Part shown: positions 8,127-17,064 of the stretch, piece by piece
Numbering within the stretch: position 1 is the first letter of the stretch
Layout of the letters: every line of letters begins with the position of its first letter
DNA from: Gracilaria caudata
Taxonomy: Eukaryota; Rhodophyta; Florideophyceae; Gracilariales; Gracilariaceae
Direction of reading: 5' to 3'
DNA: 22,196 bases
NCBI GenBank assembly: GCA_030374735.1
Contig: JASCIV010000351.1
Location: 1-22,196 of the forward strand
The notes under the pieces: generated by a model
What the model was told of the DNA's origin: nothing
What the model saw: only the letters and a program-made list of their open reading frames with translations
Database searches by the model: none
Made by a program: the position numbers and the translations under genes

Positions 8127-9050
8127 TCACCATTCACCGCGATGTACCCACCGCTTCTTGCGACGGCGTTTCATCTCCTTCCCAAAATCCACTTCCGTTC
8201 CCATTACACCATCAGTCACAAGCGGTCCAAGTACACAGTCTTCTCCCATCAGTTCTTTCATCGCCACAAACGCCACTTCATCAAAATGAGTCACTCTCGA
8301 GTTCACTACGAATTGAATCGCAGACACAAGCACGAGAGCTATCAATAACCATCCATTAGCAATACGGTACTGTCTCACCACAGCCATTGCCGGGTTCATT
8401 TGTTCAAACGTATACGGCCCTGTGAACACCCATGGTTTACCAGTGCTGTTAAGGACGAGATCCATATATCGCAGTTCTGCCATGAGCGACGTTCCGATCA
8501 TCTCCGCAGAATCGTTCCAATCGTGAAAGTGATCAAAATGAATTGACTCGGGTACTTGTTCAGCGCCTTGATGTTCTGCTCCTGCCCATAATGTATGGCG
8601 GGTGTCTAGTTCACGGTACCCCAATCGACGCCGAACGCCGTTCACAATGCTGTTCAACAAATATTTGAGGTCAGGTTCGCTCCAAAGATCGGGACGGAAA
8701 GGCATCGTTCTCATAATCACCCCACTTTTGGAGCGCACAAACGTCGAAAGTTCGATGGGTTTAGAGCTTCCGTTTCTCGAATAAATGTCGAAAAATGTAA
8801 GCCCCGAGAAGTAAAATACAGAGTCTGATGGTGGAGAAATTCGATCTTCAGTCCTGATTTGACCGAACGTAATCAGTACCCGTGTACATGTGTATGTGTG
8901 TACAAGTGTACAACGGTTCTATTGGGACACGTACGAAACTCGAACGATTCCACCGACCAACTTCCACAAAAGACTGCTGTCGAGCACGCTTTTGGACAAG
9001 AAGTGCACGTCCAGATTGTCCCAATCCGCAGGCTCCCATCTAAAGTTCAT
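8127..9050 (-). CDS. Single-pass membrane protein of unknown function, two exons
   Basis: Exon 1 is 9050-8935 (38 codons plus 2 bases), the intron is 8934-8854 (81 nt), exon 2 is 8853-8127; together 280 residues. The intron has GTACGT at its 5' end, TACTGAT as a near-consensus branch site 19 nt before the 3' end, and AAATCAG as acceptor. Splicing keeps the frame, whereas retention reads into a TAG. Exon 2 reads VFYFSGLTFFDIYSRNG, then a tryptophan- and histidine-rich middle (SIHFDHFHDWNDS), one hydrophobic span (GWLLIALVLVSAIQFVV) and a basic tail (KRRRKKRW). I recognise no family. The start at 9050 is the simplest; an in-frame ATG at 9116 would add 22 residues, and further 5' exons cannot be excluded. 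No TATA box is seen. The galaxin-like gene lies just upstream on the same strand. Confidence 0.6.
8854..8934 (-). other. Spliceosomal intron, 81 nt
   Basis: 5' splice site GTACGT (8934-8929), branch-site candidate TACTGAT (8878-8872), 3' splice site CAG (8856-8854). It holds an in-frame TAG close to its 5' end and repeated GTACAC/ACATGTACA words. It joins a TC|G serine codon in phase 2. It is the only intron I can support in the window. Confidence 0.7.
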
Positions 9051-9271
9051 CGTCGACGCTGACCATGAACATCGTGGCTCGTACGAGAAGCTGTGCGTTT
9101 GCAGCTTGAGGAGCACGTTGCCAACTGGAAGTGATTTGTATGTACCCTATGTCTGATGAGCTCAGAAAGATTTCAACCCGCAACGCAGCATTCTAACGTT
9201 TTCCTTTAATGCTTATTCAGGACGCAACCAGTGACGCATACCATTTTGGCTTCGCTTGTGAACGAAAGCTC

Positions 9272-9823
9272 TCAGCATTTTCTCCCAGTTCGAAGCACCC
9301 CAGAACAACAGCTGCGGGTAGATGGGTTAAAAGCAATTGTGCCACAACAACGATCTCGATGAGAAGCACGTACCAACACACCCGCACAGCATTTGTATAG
9401 ATTTGGGTTATAACCTCTTGTTCCACAACAAGCATCTTTTTGAGAAGCTCGAACCACAACTCCATCACAGCACTTGTACAGGTTCGGGTTATAAACTGTT
9501 GTACCGCAACAAATGTCAGTCGTAGAAGCGCGAACCACTTGTCCATCACAACATTTGTACAAATTTGGATTATACGCGCGTGTTGCGCAGCACAAGTCGG
9601 TGCGAGAAGCGCGAACCACCTGTCTGTCACAGCATTTGTACAGATTCGGGTTAAAGGTTGTAGTCCCGCAACACAGATCACGGGAAGATGCAGGCACAAT
9701 TTGGCCACTGCAACATTTGGAACGAGTTGAAGAGTATGAGATGCCGTTGTATGTCTGGCTTTGCGCATTCTGCACAATGAGTGCAAGAAGTAGCAACACA
9801 AAGATGCGTAGCAGAGCGTGCAT
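9272..9823 (-). CDS. Galaxin-like secreted dicysteine-repeat protein
   Basis: A 183-residue protein. Residues 1-22 are a strong signal peptide (MHALLRIFVLLLLALIVQNA). Residues 37-171 are five consecutive 27-residue repeats of the form CCxGxVVRASxxDxCCGTxxYNPNLYK, followed by a sixth start (CCSG) and the end at residue 183. Each repeat carries two CC pairs, the hallmark of galaxins, extracellular proteins first described from coral skeleton matrix. Here a role in cell wall or extracellular matrix is an inference. The repeats are most alike in the middle (repeats 2-4), and the NPNLYKCC block is nearly invariant, which points to concerted evolution. Long open frames exist on the opposite strand and in another frame because of the repeat structure; they are shadows. 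No TATA box is visible upstream. Confidence 0.85.
   Translation of the reverse strand: MHALLRIFVLLLLALIVQNAQSQTYNGISYSSTRSKCCSGQIVPASSRDLCCGTTTFNPNLYKCCDRQVVRASRTDLCCATRAYNPNLYKCCDGQVVRASTTDICCGTTVYNPNLYKCCDGVVVRASQKDACCGTRGYNPNLYKCCAGVLVRASHRDRCCGTIAFNPSTRSCCSGVLRTGRKC
9311..9715 (-). repeat. Five 81-bp coding repeats inside the galaxin-like gene
   Basis: The period of 27 codons is exact over five units, with no indels. It corresponds to residues 37-171 of the 9272-9823 product. Confidence 0.85.
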
Positions 9824-10469
9824 GGGGGCGTTTCTAAAACAGCGACGTCGGCGTTCACGAGGGGAGTTTAGGGTGCCTAAGAGGATGCTTTTTGCGGAGT
9901 TGCTGGAGCTATGTCATACTCGGAGAAAGAAAAGGAGCCAGACAAGCACTTGAAATGTTTGAACTACCTGCAGCAATCCTTGACTTGATTTTGCATTATT
10001 GGAACCCTAGGTAAGGATACATCAAGTTCAGGAGTAATGGCTTGTCATGGCCAGCTCTTCTAATTACATTTCAATTCAGCAATGTACGGGGGTGTTTGCA
10101 GCAAAAGCCGAGGAAGGCAAGGCTTGCTCTTTAGTTTTGTTGGGCTCTAATTTGGAGAGCACATAATGTGGGGCTCGGGAGTATCTAAAGTCAGATTTTG
10201 AAACTGTTAGCAGTTAGCCAGTGTGTTTACCCTGAATTGGTGCGGATGTCTCGTCCAGAGCCTCCGTGAAGATCCTGAATTAAACTACATCAGAATGAAA
10301 TTGATCCTTCATATTAAAGGACTGTCTTCGATCATTTTTTAAGCTCTAGTTGGCAGGAGGATCGGATCATCAGTACCTACAAAAAAAGAGAAATTCGACT
10401 TGCCTGTCGCAATAGGCCAAACATGTTGCTAATCTGACAAGGTTTTCAGTCAAGAAACGAAAGGTCGAT
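9824..10469. other. Intergenic stretch upstream of the galaxin-like gene
   Basis: No TATA box or gene is recognised. Open frames at 9840-9950 (+) are continuations of antisense frames over the galaxin repeats. Confidence 0.4.
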
Positions 10470-10985
10470 GCAACCTTTTGGTCATCGACTTGTCGTTGCC
10501 TTACTCATTCCATGCAAGTCCCCCTTTTTTGCTCGAGCCTCGTTAATTCCATCCACGCTTAACTTTCAAACCCTATGCGGTAGTGGTAGCCTTGCGCGAT
10601 TTGTACTTGTTATGCCAGCAATCCCTACGATACTGCTGCCGAGGATTAGCTGTGCCGTTCACGTGTGCAAGTTGGTACATACAGGTGTACCTCAGTATGA
10701 CAAAGTGTTTTGAAAGCAAAAAAACGTGTGGAAGTGCGACTATCTTTACACTCGAAGAGAACCATATTTGCGCAGCTGCGCCAATCAAAAATGCAAATGA
10801 AGATGGTTTGAATTCTCTAAGTATATACCGAAACTGGCAGTCAAAGCCTACGTGCTACAAATAAATCGGGTACCAATACATTATATCTGCCCTTCCGAGC
10901 ATTACCCAATCCTTCAATATGAAGTAGGCACAGCATCAAAGCACGTTGATCGCCTCCATCGACCATGACAACCGTTTCGATTCAA
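10470..10985 (-). repeat. Duplicated downstream flank of lactonase copy 3
   Basis: Aligns with 4640-5298 in the blocks listed there. The module boundary near 10470 is approximate, because the similarity fades gradually. Confidence 0.6.
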
Positions 10986-12281
10986 TTAAAAAGCAACAAT
11001 TCCCTGAGCATTCAGTTCTGGGACATTCATAGGCATTTGGATGAGAGTGAGACTTCCGCCCTCTCCGATTTCAAAAACCCCAACAGATCCACCAAACAGT
11101 TGATAAAGGAATTTGCTATCTCTGGATAGCCACAGATCAATGGGATTTGGTCCAGTTGCGCCAACCTCTTCCTCAAGAGTAGAAATACCCTGATCGAATG
11201 AGAACACAGAAGTAGAGTTTGAGGGAGTATTAGCCACCCAAAAATTACTCAAATCATCGGCAAACATAATCCAGCAAGAGTCCATTTGACCTGATGTAAC
11301 AGATGATCCAACAGGGAGGTCAAGTTGCACTGGGAAAAGTTGGCTTTCAGAGTCAAGTCGCCATGTAGAGACAGAAGCAGCCTGATCAAGAGGAGACATG
11401 CCATCAGCGCCAGCGAAACTGCGGACCTCCGGAACAACCACATATTGCACGCCTCGGGATTCCACGATCTCGAAACCAATTGCAGAGGGAAGATTGCGAC
11501 CTTCGGCGTTTCCTAATTCCGTTGATGCTGCACTGGACACAGGAGCGGAGCTGAGAAGGCCAATTGGATTGACACTGAAGACCACGATTTCTTCAACACT
11601 GCCGGTTTCGATAGCATTGACGCTAGTAAACAAGTCAGAGACCACTAAAGATCGACGATCAGGCGAAAATTGGATGGCGGATGGACGAAATGTGAGCAGT
11701 CTGCGACTGCCTGGAAAAGGAATGAGTCTTCCCGTGGAAGCCAAAATAAATCCGGAGAGGGCTCCTTTCTGGGAGGAAACGTCGTCAAACTCACCGTCCG
11801 CGTCGGTGCTGGCAACGTAGACGATATTTCCAGAAACTGCAATGGTGTTTGGTCCAAATCCAGGGACGGGCTCTACATGAACGAGACTGAGGGAGAAGTC
11901 GGGGAGTATTCTGAAGACTGAAACAGAGCTACTTCCCGCATTGACAGCCAGTACAAACCTGTTATCCGACGTGATCACGACGGAGAATGCCGAAAAAAGC
12001 GGGTCGAACCCACTGCCGAAGCTGAGAATGGCGCCTTTTCCCCCCGTCTTCAGGGCGGGATCCAACAGCTGAAGAGTACCGTCCGGTCGACGTGCGTAAA
12101 CGACGATTGTGTTCTCAGTGACATTATTGGACATGGCATACACACCGCCCACGAATTCAGAGGATCTCGGAGGTCTCCTGAACCTGTCTAAATCGAGGGT
12201 CAAGCTGGCCCGCTGTGCAGATGCACTTGAAAGCAGGCATGCGATTAGCAGAGCAATGATGAACAACGGAAAATGAGCCAT
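10986..12281 (-). CDS. Secreted lactonase-like beta-propeller protein, copy 3
   Basis: A 431-residue protein, intact and intronless. The start is set at 12281 because it gives a clean signal peptide (MAHFPLFIIALLIACLLSSA) aligned with copies 1 and 2. The frame stays open upstream to 12395, but that start lies before the TATA box at 12370-12375. The mature region follows copy 2 closely throughout: VYARRPDGTLQLL, VSVFRILPDFSLSLVHV, AIQFSPDRRSLVVSD, VFSFDQGISTLEEEVGATG and the end QGIVAF. It lacks about seven residues in the N-terminal linker (RFRRPPRSSEF replaces the longer copy-2 segment) and has lost the first glycosylation site. Family and likely role are as for copy 2: an extracellular lactonase/muconate cyclase-like propeller, activity not shown. 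Confidence 0.9.
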   Translation of the reverse strand: MAHFPLFIIALLIACLLSSASAQRASLTLDLDRFRRPPRSSEFVGGVYAMSNNVTENTIVVYARRPDGTLQLLDPALKTGGKGAILSFGSGFDPLFSAFSVVITSDNRFVLAVNAGSSSVSVFRILPDFSLSLVHVEPVPGFGPNTIAVSGNIVYVASTDADGEFDDVSSQKGALSGFILASTGRLIPFPGSRRLLTFRPSAIQFSPDRRSLVVSDLFTSVNAIETGSVEEIVVFSVNPIGLLSSAPVSSAASTELGNAEGRNLPSAIGFEIVESRGVQYVVVPEVRSFAGADGMSPLDQAASVSTWRLDSESQLFPVQLDLPVGSSVTSGQMDSCWIMFADDLSNFWVANTPSNSTSVFSFDQGISTLEEEVGATGPNPIDLWLSRDSKFLYQLFGGSVGVFEIGEGGSLTLIQMPMNVPELNAQGIVAF

Positions 12282-12369
12282 GCCGATGATTTGTTGCTGT
12301 TTGGGATGAGTGTTAGATGCTGGGGGGAACGGCGGAAGTTGAACTCGGGTGCTAAACATTGCCCTACCC

Positions 12370-12375
12370 TTTATA
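12370..12375 (-). promoter_or_regulatory. TATA box of lactonase copy 3
   Basis: The minus strand reads CCATATAAAGGG, 89 bp before the ATG at 12281. It decides the start of the gene against the longer open frame. Confidence 0.65.
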
Positions 12376-12666
12376 TGGATCAGTGTTGGATGCACCGAGA
12401 GTTTGGGCTAAGCATAACAATACCCAGGGATCAGTGTTGGAATGCATTGAGAGCTGAGTTTAGATAAAACGTTTTGTTATACTTCTAGGGTACAGGGGTA
12501 TCCCTATACCTTGAGCGTACGAAGTTCATACACTTCATTCTTGCTGGAGGGGTGAATTTGGATGTTGCTTCATGTGCGGAGGAGGGGGGCCAACGTCTAG
12601 TCAACATCACTGATCATCAACAAACGCTTGTTTTGCTCCCCACGCAACATCGGCACGTGCCGTGCT

Positions 12667-12687
12667 CACAACCCATCATTTCGTTGA
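12667..12687. promoter_or_regulatory. Conserved 21-bp upstream block, copy 3
   Basis: CACAACCCATCATTTCGTTG(A), one mismatch from copy 1, with CACGTG at 12654-12659 next to it, 386 bp before the ATG. Confidence 0.45.
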
Positions 12688-12960
12688 TGATGATTGGCTG
12701 ACAGGCGAAGCTTCCGGTATCTTCTTGCCGTGTTGGCATGGTGCGGCTCAAACACACCGACCTTGATGATGTGAGGCTACATTTTGGTCCTACAAAAGTG
12801 CAACAATTGAAGACAAACTTGTCTGTGGCATTGTATACTTCTGCGTACATGTGCATGCACACGAGTAGAAACAATTACCATTCCTGTTGTTTCACGCCAT
12901 GAATCAGATGCCGCTCACCATTTGTGCTCTTTAGCCTCCCTGATCCAGAGATTTCACGTT

Positions 12961-14392
12961 TACTGCAGTGAACCTAAATTTGTGCTCACGACCCCGGAAT
13001 TGGTGAGCTGCTCGCGGTTTCTTCATAATGTGTATAGAGCGAAGCCCGCGAAGTACAATATCTTTAGAAGTACTGACTACTGACCTTTTACCCATTGAGA
13101 AAAGTTGATCATCTATACTAAGACCAATCACTCTAGGCACTTGTTTCTACGCCACACAGACGCAATAGTGCTCGTCACATGTCCCGACCGGATCGGCGAC
13201 CAAAACTTGTTGCACTACAACAAGGATATGAGCAATGTTTCCTTTTAAGTCTAAATTTACAAAATCTACACCAAAGATTTTACCCAGTACTTTGTCGGAG
13301 ATCAAGAGTATGGTGTAACTTTACACTTTCCATTTCCTAGGACAGATGTTTTCCTGTACAAATGTCCCAGATTCTCGTGGTCGCTTCGTATGCGACCACA
13401 GCCTCGAAACGTCTTCTTTCGGTGTAGAACAGAACAAAGAATGGGCCATAGTGTGCGCAAGGCATGAAAAACATTGTCAAGCTCGAGTGAATAGATCTTA
13501 CAGTGCTTACGGTTGTACACGTGTTCCCGTGTTCGACCTACACTGATTGTCTCAATAAAATGTCGGACAACACTCAGCGTAGTGTATTTCTTGAGGAATT
13601 CAAAATACGTAGGTTTGAAAACAATCGAATTGATTGAGGTTCGCATTATTTTGAAACGCAAATAATTTAAGAAAGTTCAACAAAACCAGTCAGTTTGTCG
13701 GTTGTCTTTCGAAATAAATAAACCTCGATCCAAATCTTTTCAATATAATCGTGAACAATCAATCAGCTGGCATTTCTTCATCTTGTGATTATCTTAAACT
13801 TTTTTTTAAATCTGAGAATTATTTTGAATCTTGGCCAATGAGATTAATCGTGAGCAGATGTGTTCGCCTTCACGAAATTGATCGAAAATAAGAAATATTT
13901 CATTTCTTTGATAATACTGCACATGCCACCACATGCTGACCAATCCTTTTCGTTGACTTTTTTATACTTCAAAAAGTACTCAAGAGGCTGTGACATGCAC
14001 TCTCATCTGGGGCTTGCAACGAGAAGTGGAGCACCGTGTTGTCGGAACGCGTATGAGAGAATGGAAAGAGAATTTCGAGACGTGTTGTTCCTCACGCCGA
14101 CTTTGCCAAGCAGCGCACCAACTACTGGGTGCAACCATGACATTGTGTCGCACGCATCTGACATGTATCTAAACAACTGCATTGATTGTCTGTGCATCCA
14201 TAGTAGACATCGACCTTGCTGTACAAACCTCTCCTCTTCGAAAATATTTGTTGGCTAATCAGCCAAAAATTTCAAAGAACTTATTTTAATTCAAATTTAA
14301 ATGCGCTCTAACTGCAAACAACTTGTAGCCCTACCGGGAAGGCGGCGATGTTGTTATGAACTGTCTGACGAGAAACTGCATACCTGAACCGC
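12961..14392. other. Intergenic stretch, AT-rich in part
   Basis: No supported gene. It becomes AT-rich from about 13550 to 13990. A perfect hairpin lies at 13377-13399 (GTGGTCGC/GCGACCAC, 7-base loop). Open frames at 13302-13661 (-) and 13860-14258 (+) have no motif, no signal peptide and no promoter in place. Confidence 0.4.
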
Positions 14393-14399
14393 TATAAAA
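14393..14399 (+). promoter_or_regulatory. TATA box before a run of stem-loops
   Basis: GCTATAAAACTGCG on the plus strand. The first large stem-loop starts 41 bp after it. No ATG-initiated protein of note follows. Confidence 0.45.
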
Positions 14400-14421
14400 C
14401 TGCGCGACCAAGCATGAGCAG

Positions 14422-14640
14422 CCAGGTGCCACGAAACAGAACTCGCTAGCACCTGGTTCTCATTTCTTCAGAAATGAGCACTAGGTGCTAGCGTTAGCGA
14501 GTTGACGCCACAGCGGCAAAGACACTGCGCTGCCAAACCGTCTCCGTTATGGCGTCAACGCAGTGACTTGAACGGACAGTTTGGGTCAGAAAGACAAAAT
14601 GTGCAGAGCGCTGGAAAGCAGCGACCAAACTGTGGACACC
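14422..14640 (+). ncRNA. Candidate structured non-coding RNA (run of stem-loops)
   Basis: Three consecutive inverted repeats follow the TATA box at 14393. Stem 1, 14440-14503: AACTCGCT pairs with AGCGAGTT, AGCACCT with AGGTGCT, and CTCATTTCT with AGAAATGAG around a 2-base centre, with one 6-base bulge and one 4-base internal loop. Stem 2, 14501-14559: GTTGACGCCA with TGGCGTCAAC (perfect). Stem 3, 14576-14633: ACAGTTTGG with CCAAACTGT (perfect). CCAGGTGC at 14422-14429 can also pair with GCACCTGG at 14449-14456, which competes with stem 1. I recognise no snRNA, snoRNA or tRNA motif. It could be a microRNA-like hairpin locus, another structured RNA or a decayed foldback element. Confidence 0.35.
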
Positions 14641-14807
14641 ATGTACGTGTCGCTAGATCCCCTCTGGAGGGACGAAGAGCACATAGGCACCAGTGGGCCG
14701 CTTTGTGATATCATCTGAAGCAGCCAATGCGGTGTCTTTCGTACGACAAGTGTACACGTAGCTGTGATGCATGATGCAAGTGCGCGAGATGCAATCGAAA
14801 CGCTGAA

Positions 14808-14834
14808 GCCATTTTCCAGAGTTTGGAAAATGGC
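14808..14834. repeat. Perfect 11-bp hairpin
   Basis: GCCATTTTCCA and TGGAAAATGGC flank the 5-base loop GAGTT. It lies 170 bp after the run of stem-loops and may be part of the same transcript, perhaps its 3' end; this is not shown. Confidence 0.6.
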
Positions 14835-15651
14835 CGAACCTCTTGCTCAATCGTGTTCCCGACGCCCTCCATCTCTCCGCGATCCCTCTTCATGTCACAT
14901 TAATCATTCGCGCGTCGTCTTCTTGAGAATCCTTTCTTCTCGCCATGTGCCACCGCAAATAGTTTTTTCTTCTACCTTTCTTTTGTAACGACAGAAACTG
15001 AACCACCTGCAAATCACGCAATGCTCAAAGATTCATTCTAATCTTTTATTTTTTCTCTACTAGGTATTGTAAATAGCTCTGGCGCAAGGATTAGATACCT
15101 TTTCTTCACGATTACGTTTTTTGTTTTTGCCCTACAAGGTTTTTTTCCCGAAGTTTCATGGCACTATTCGGGCTCAACCCCCGCATTTTAGGCGCTGCTC
15201 GTCGTGCTACAGAGCAGCAATGACTTTGGCTGTCATTGCTTTCGAGGGTGAGAGCAGTGTCGCCCTGATGGGACTCGCTGAACGCGTGCGGTATTTATTG
15301 CACTGTGTAGCAGAGCTCTTTGATCGTGTGCTTCTGCGTCTGCTGCTTGCCAAAACATAAAGATCTACGAAGAGCGAAACGAAAGTGCACAATAACATTT
15401 GCAAATCAAGCTTAATTTCAAATATGTCCGTTGTAGCCCTAGATGCCCACGATGTTGTCCTCTGATCTTAACTCTAAAAGCCTTGTTGCTCATCTCCTGT
15501 TCGCTGTCATCGAATACGAGATGAACTTCCACATCTGGGCGTGAATCATGAGCAGGCCTGACCCTGATGCAAGGATTTAAGCTGGTCGGCCACCATCTTT
15601 TATCTCAGCAAAACTACTCTAACACCTCGACAGCGATCCTCTTGTGTTGTC
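14835..15651. other. Intergenic stretch upstream of the 15652-17064 gene
   Basis: T-rich around 14950-15150. No gene is supported. Directly before the ATG at 15652, GGATTTAAGC at about 15572-15581 is a possible weak TATA element, 75 bp upstream. Confidence 0.4.
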
Positions 15652-17064
15652 ATGTTGAACATCTTCCTGTTTTCTCTCTTCTCATGCTTTGTTTGTATTG
15701 CATCCCAAGTCGTTTGTTCTGCAGGCTCAGAACTGGATCTCACCCTCACATGCGTTCGTTGTCAGCCGGGGATGGCAAAAGATCCAATATCGGATTTTGA
15801 ATTCTGTGGCGACTGCATATCTGGAACGTTTCAGTCATTGTCCGGGCAAAGATCATGTCTTCCCTGTCCGCCAGGAACCGAATCAGTCTTTGACTCCACG
15901 ATGTGCGGAGCGTGCCTTGATGGACAAACCTTGTTCCCAAACGGAACCTGTACCGAATGTCCACCAGGCATAGAAATTTCTAGTTCCGATCGCACCTGTG
16001 TTTCATGTGACGATGGATTTTTCAAAGCGGAGGAGGGACCGGGTCCTTGTCTACCCTGTCCGCCAGGAACCGTGTCTGTCCCTGGCGCCACCACGTGCGG
16101 AGCGTGCCTTGACCGACAGATCGTGTTCCCGAACGGAACCTGTGGCGAATGTCCATCGGGCGAGATGATTTCTGCAGTCAGTGGGAGCTGTCTGTTATGT
16201 GGCACTGGCTTTTTCAAAGCGGAGAAGGGACCAGGTCCGTGTCTGCGTTGTCCACCAGGTTCATTCTCTTCGTTGGGCACTACTGAGTGTGTTTTGTGTC
16301 CAGAGAGCCAAGCACCAGTCATGGCAGACGGAAGCTGCAAACAATGTCCACCGGGTTCGTTTTTCCAAGACTTAAGTCTCAGTTGCTGGGAATGTCCCTC
16401 TGGAACCTTTACAAACGTGTCGAATCTGTTCTCCCAGTGTTTTCCAGGTGATGGAAACTCATTTTCATTGAGCGGTGCTACTGAGTGTCTCATTTGTCAA
16501 GAGAACCAAGCACCAGTCATGCCGGACGGAAGCTGTGGACAGTGCCCGCCGGGTTCACAATACGTCGAGTACTTATTCAGTTGTTCAGAATGTCTTGCTG
16601 GAAGCTTTTCAAACGTCCCGAATGTGTTCCCGCGGTGTTTTCCATGTGAAGGAAATTTATTTGCATCACAAGGCGCCTCGGAATGTATATCATGCCCCAT
16701 TGGGCAGGTATTCATAAACAGCACACAGAACTATGAGCTTGGCTGTGATCCAGGTTTCGTGTACAGAGAGTTCGAGTTGGAATGCGTGCCATGCGATGTT
16801 AACCAATTTACCAATGGACGCGAAATGCGTTGCAGCTCATGTTCAGAAGGTAACTTCGCTCGAGTCGGGTCGTCTACATGCCTCTCATGCCCTTCTGGAC
16901 GGAGCTTTATCGAAGTTATTGACGGTTGTGGGGTGTGCCCTGAAGATGAACCGTACGATTTCTTCAATGCTCGCTGCGGATTTGACTCGATTTTGCTCAT
17001 GACACCTCCTCCGGAACCCCGTGATGAAGAGGAGTTGTCCTACAAGCACTATTGTCGGAATTGA
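15652..17064 (+). CDS. Secreted protein with ephrin-receptor-like (GCC2/GCC3, TNFR-like) cysteine repeats
   Basis: A 470-residue protein. Residues 1-24 are a signal peptide (MLNIFLFSLFSCFVCIASQV). Residues 34-443 are a chain of cysteine-rich modules of the form CxxCPPGT/SFSxxGATxCxxC, the pattern of ephrin-receptor-like (GCC2_GCC3) domains found in many algal and protist surface proteins. Two internal duplications are clear: residues 69-132 with 133-196 (64 residues each), and 206-271 with 272-337 (66 residues each). N-glycosylation sites include N97, N161, N255 and N356. There is no transmembrane span; the tail (PPPEPRDEEE) is acidic and ends HYCRN. A secreted adhesion or matrix role is inferred. 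It is the only confident plus-strand gene, intronless, with no close same-strand neighbour. Confidence 0.85.
   Translation: MLNIFLFSLFSCFVCIASQVVCSAGSELDLTLTCVRCQPGMAKDPISDFEFCGDCISGTFQSLSGQRSCLPCPPGTESVFDSTMCGACLDGQTLFPNGTCTECPPGIEISSSDRTCVSCDDGFFKAEEGPGPCLPCPPGTVSVPGATTCGACLDRQIVFPNGTCGECPSGEMISAVSGSCLLCGTGFFKAEKGPGPCLRCPPGSFSSLGTTECVLCPESQAPVMADGSCKQCPPGSFFQDLSLSCWECPSGTFTNVSNLFSQCFPGDGNSFSLSGATECLICQENQAPVMPDGSCGQCPPGSQYVEYLFSCSECLAGSFSNVPNVFPRCFPCEGNLFASQGASECISCPIGQVFINSTQNYELGCDPGFVYREFELECVPCDVNQFTNGREMRCSSCSEGNFARVGSSTCLSCPSGRSFIEVIDGCGVCPEDEPYDFFNARCGFDSILLMTPPPEPRDEEELSYKHYCRN
15856..16662 (+). repeat. Two internal tandem duplications in the cysteine-repeat gene
   Basis: Pair A is 15856-16047 and 16048-16239 (192 bp each); pair B is 16267-16464 and 16465-16662 (198 bp each). 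Each is an exact multiple of three with no net indel. In pair B the second unit keeps QAPVMxDGSCxQCPPGS. Confidence 0.75.

Larger units (their letters stand above)
12282..12960 (-). repeat. Duplicated upstream flank of lactonase copy 3
   Basis: Aligns in blocks with the flanks of copies 1 and 2 up to about 12960, where ATTTGTGxxxTTTAGCxTCCCxGATC still matches copy 1 near 740-775. Beyond that the similarity stops. A segment GGATCAGTGTTGGATGCA (12377-12394) is repeated nearby at about 12429-12446 as GGATCAGTGTTGGAATGCA, a local direct duplication behind the TATA box. Confidence 0.6.

Noticed and set aside
9217..9953. Long antisense and alternate-frame open frames over the galaxin-like gene
   Set aside because: They arise from the 81-bp periodic repeat, whose length is a multiple of three, which keeps other frames open. 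The 9272-9823 frame alone has a signal peptide and family pattern.
10986..12395. Longer 469-residue version of lactonase copy 3
   Set aside because: The extra 38 residues would start upstream of the TATA box and have no counterpart in copies 1 and 2; the start at 12281 gives the matching signal peptide.
15831..16493. 220-codon antisense frame over the cysteine-repeat gene
   Set aside because: A shadow of the internal repeats; its residues are proline/glycine/histidine-rich complements of the CPPG codons with no start context.
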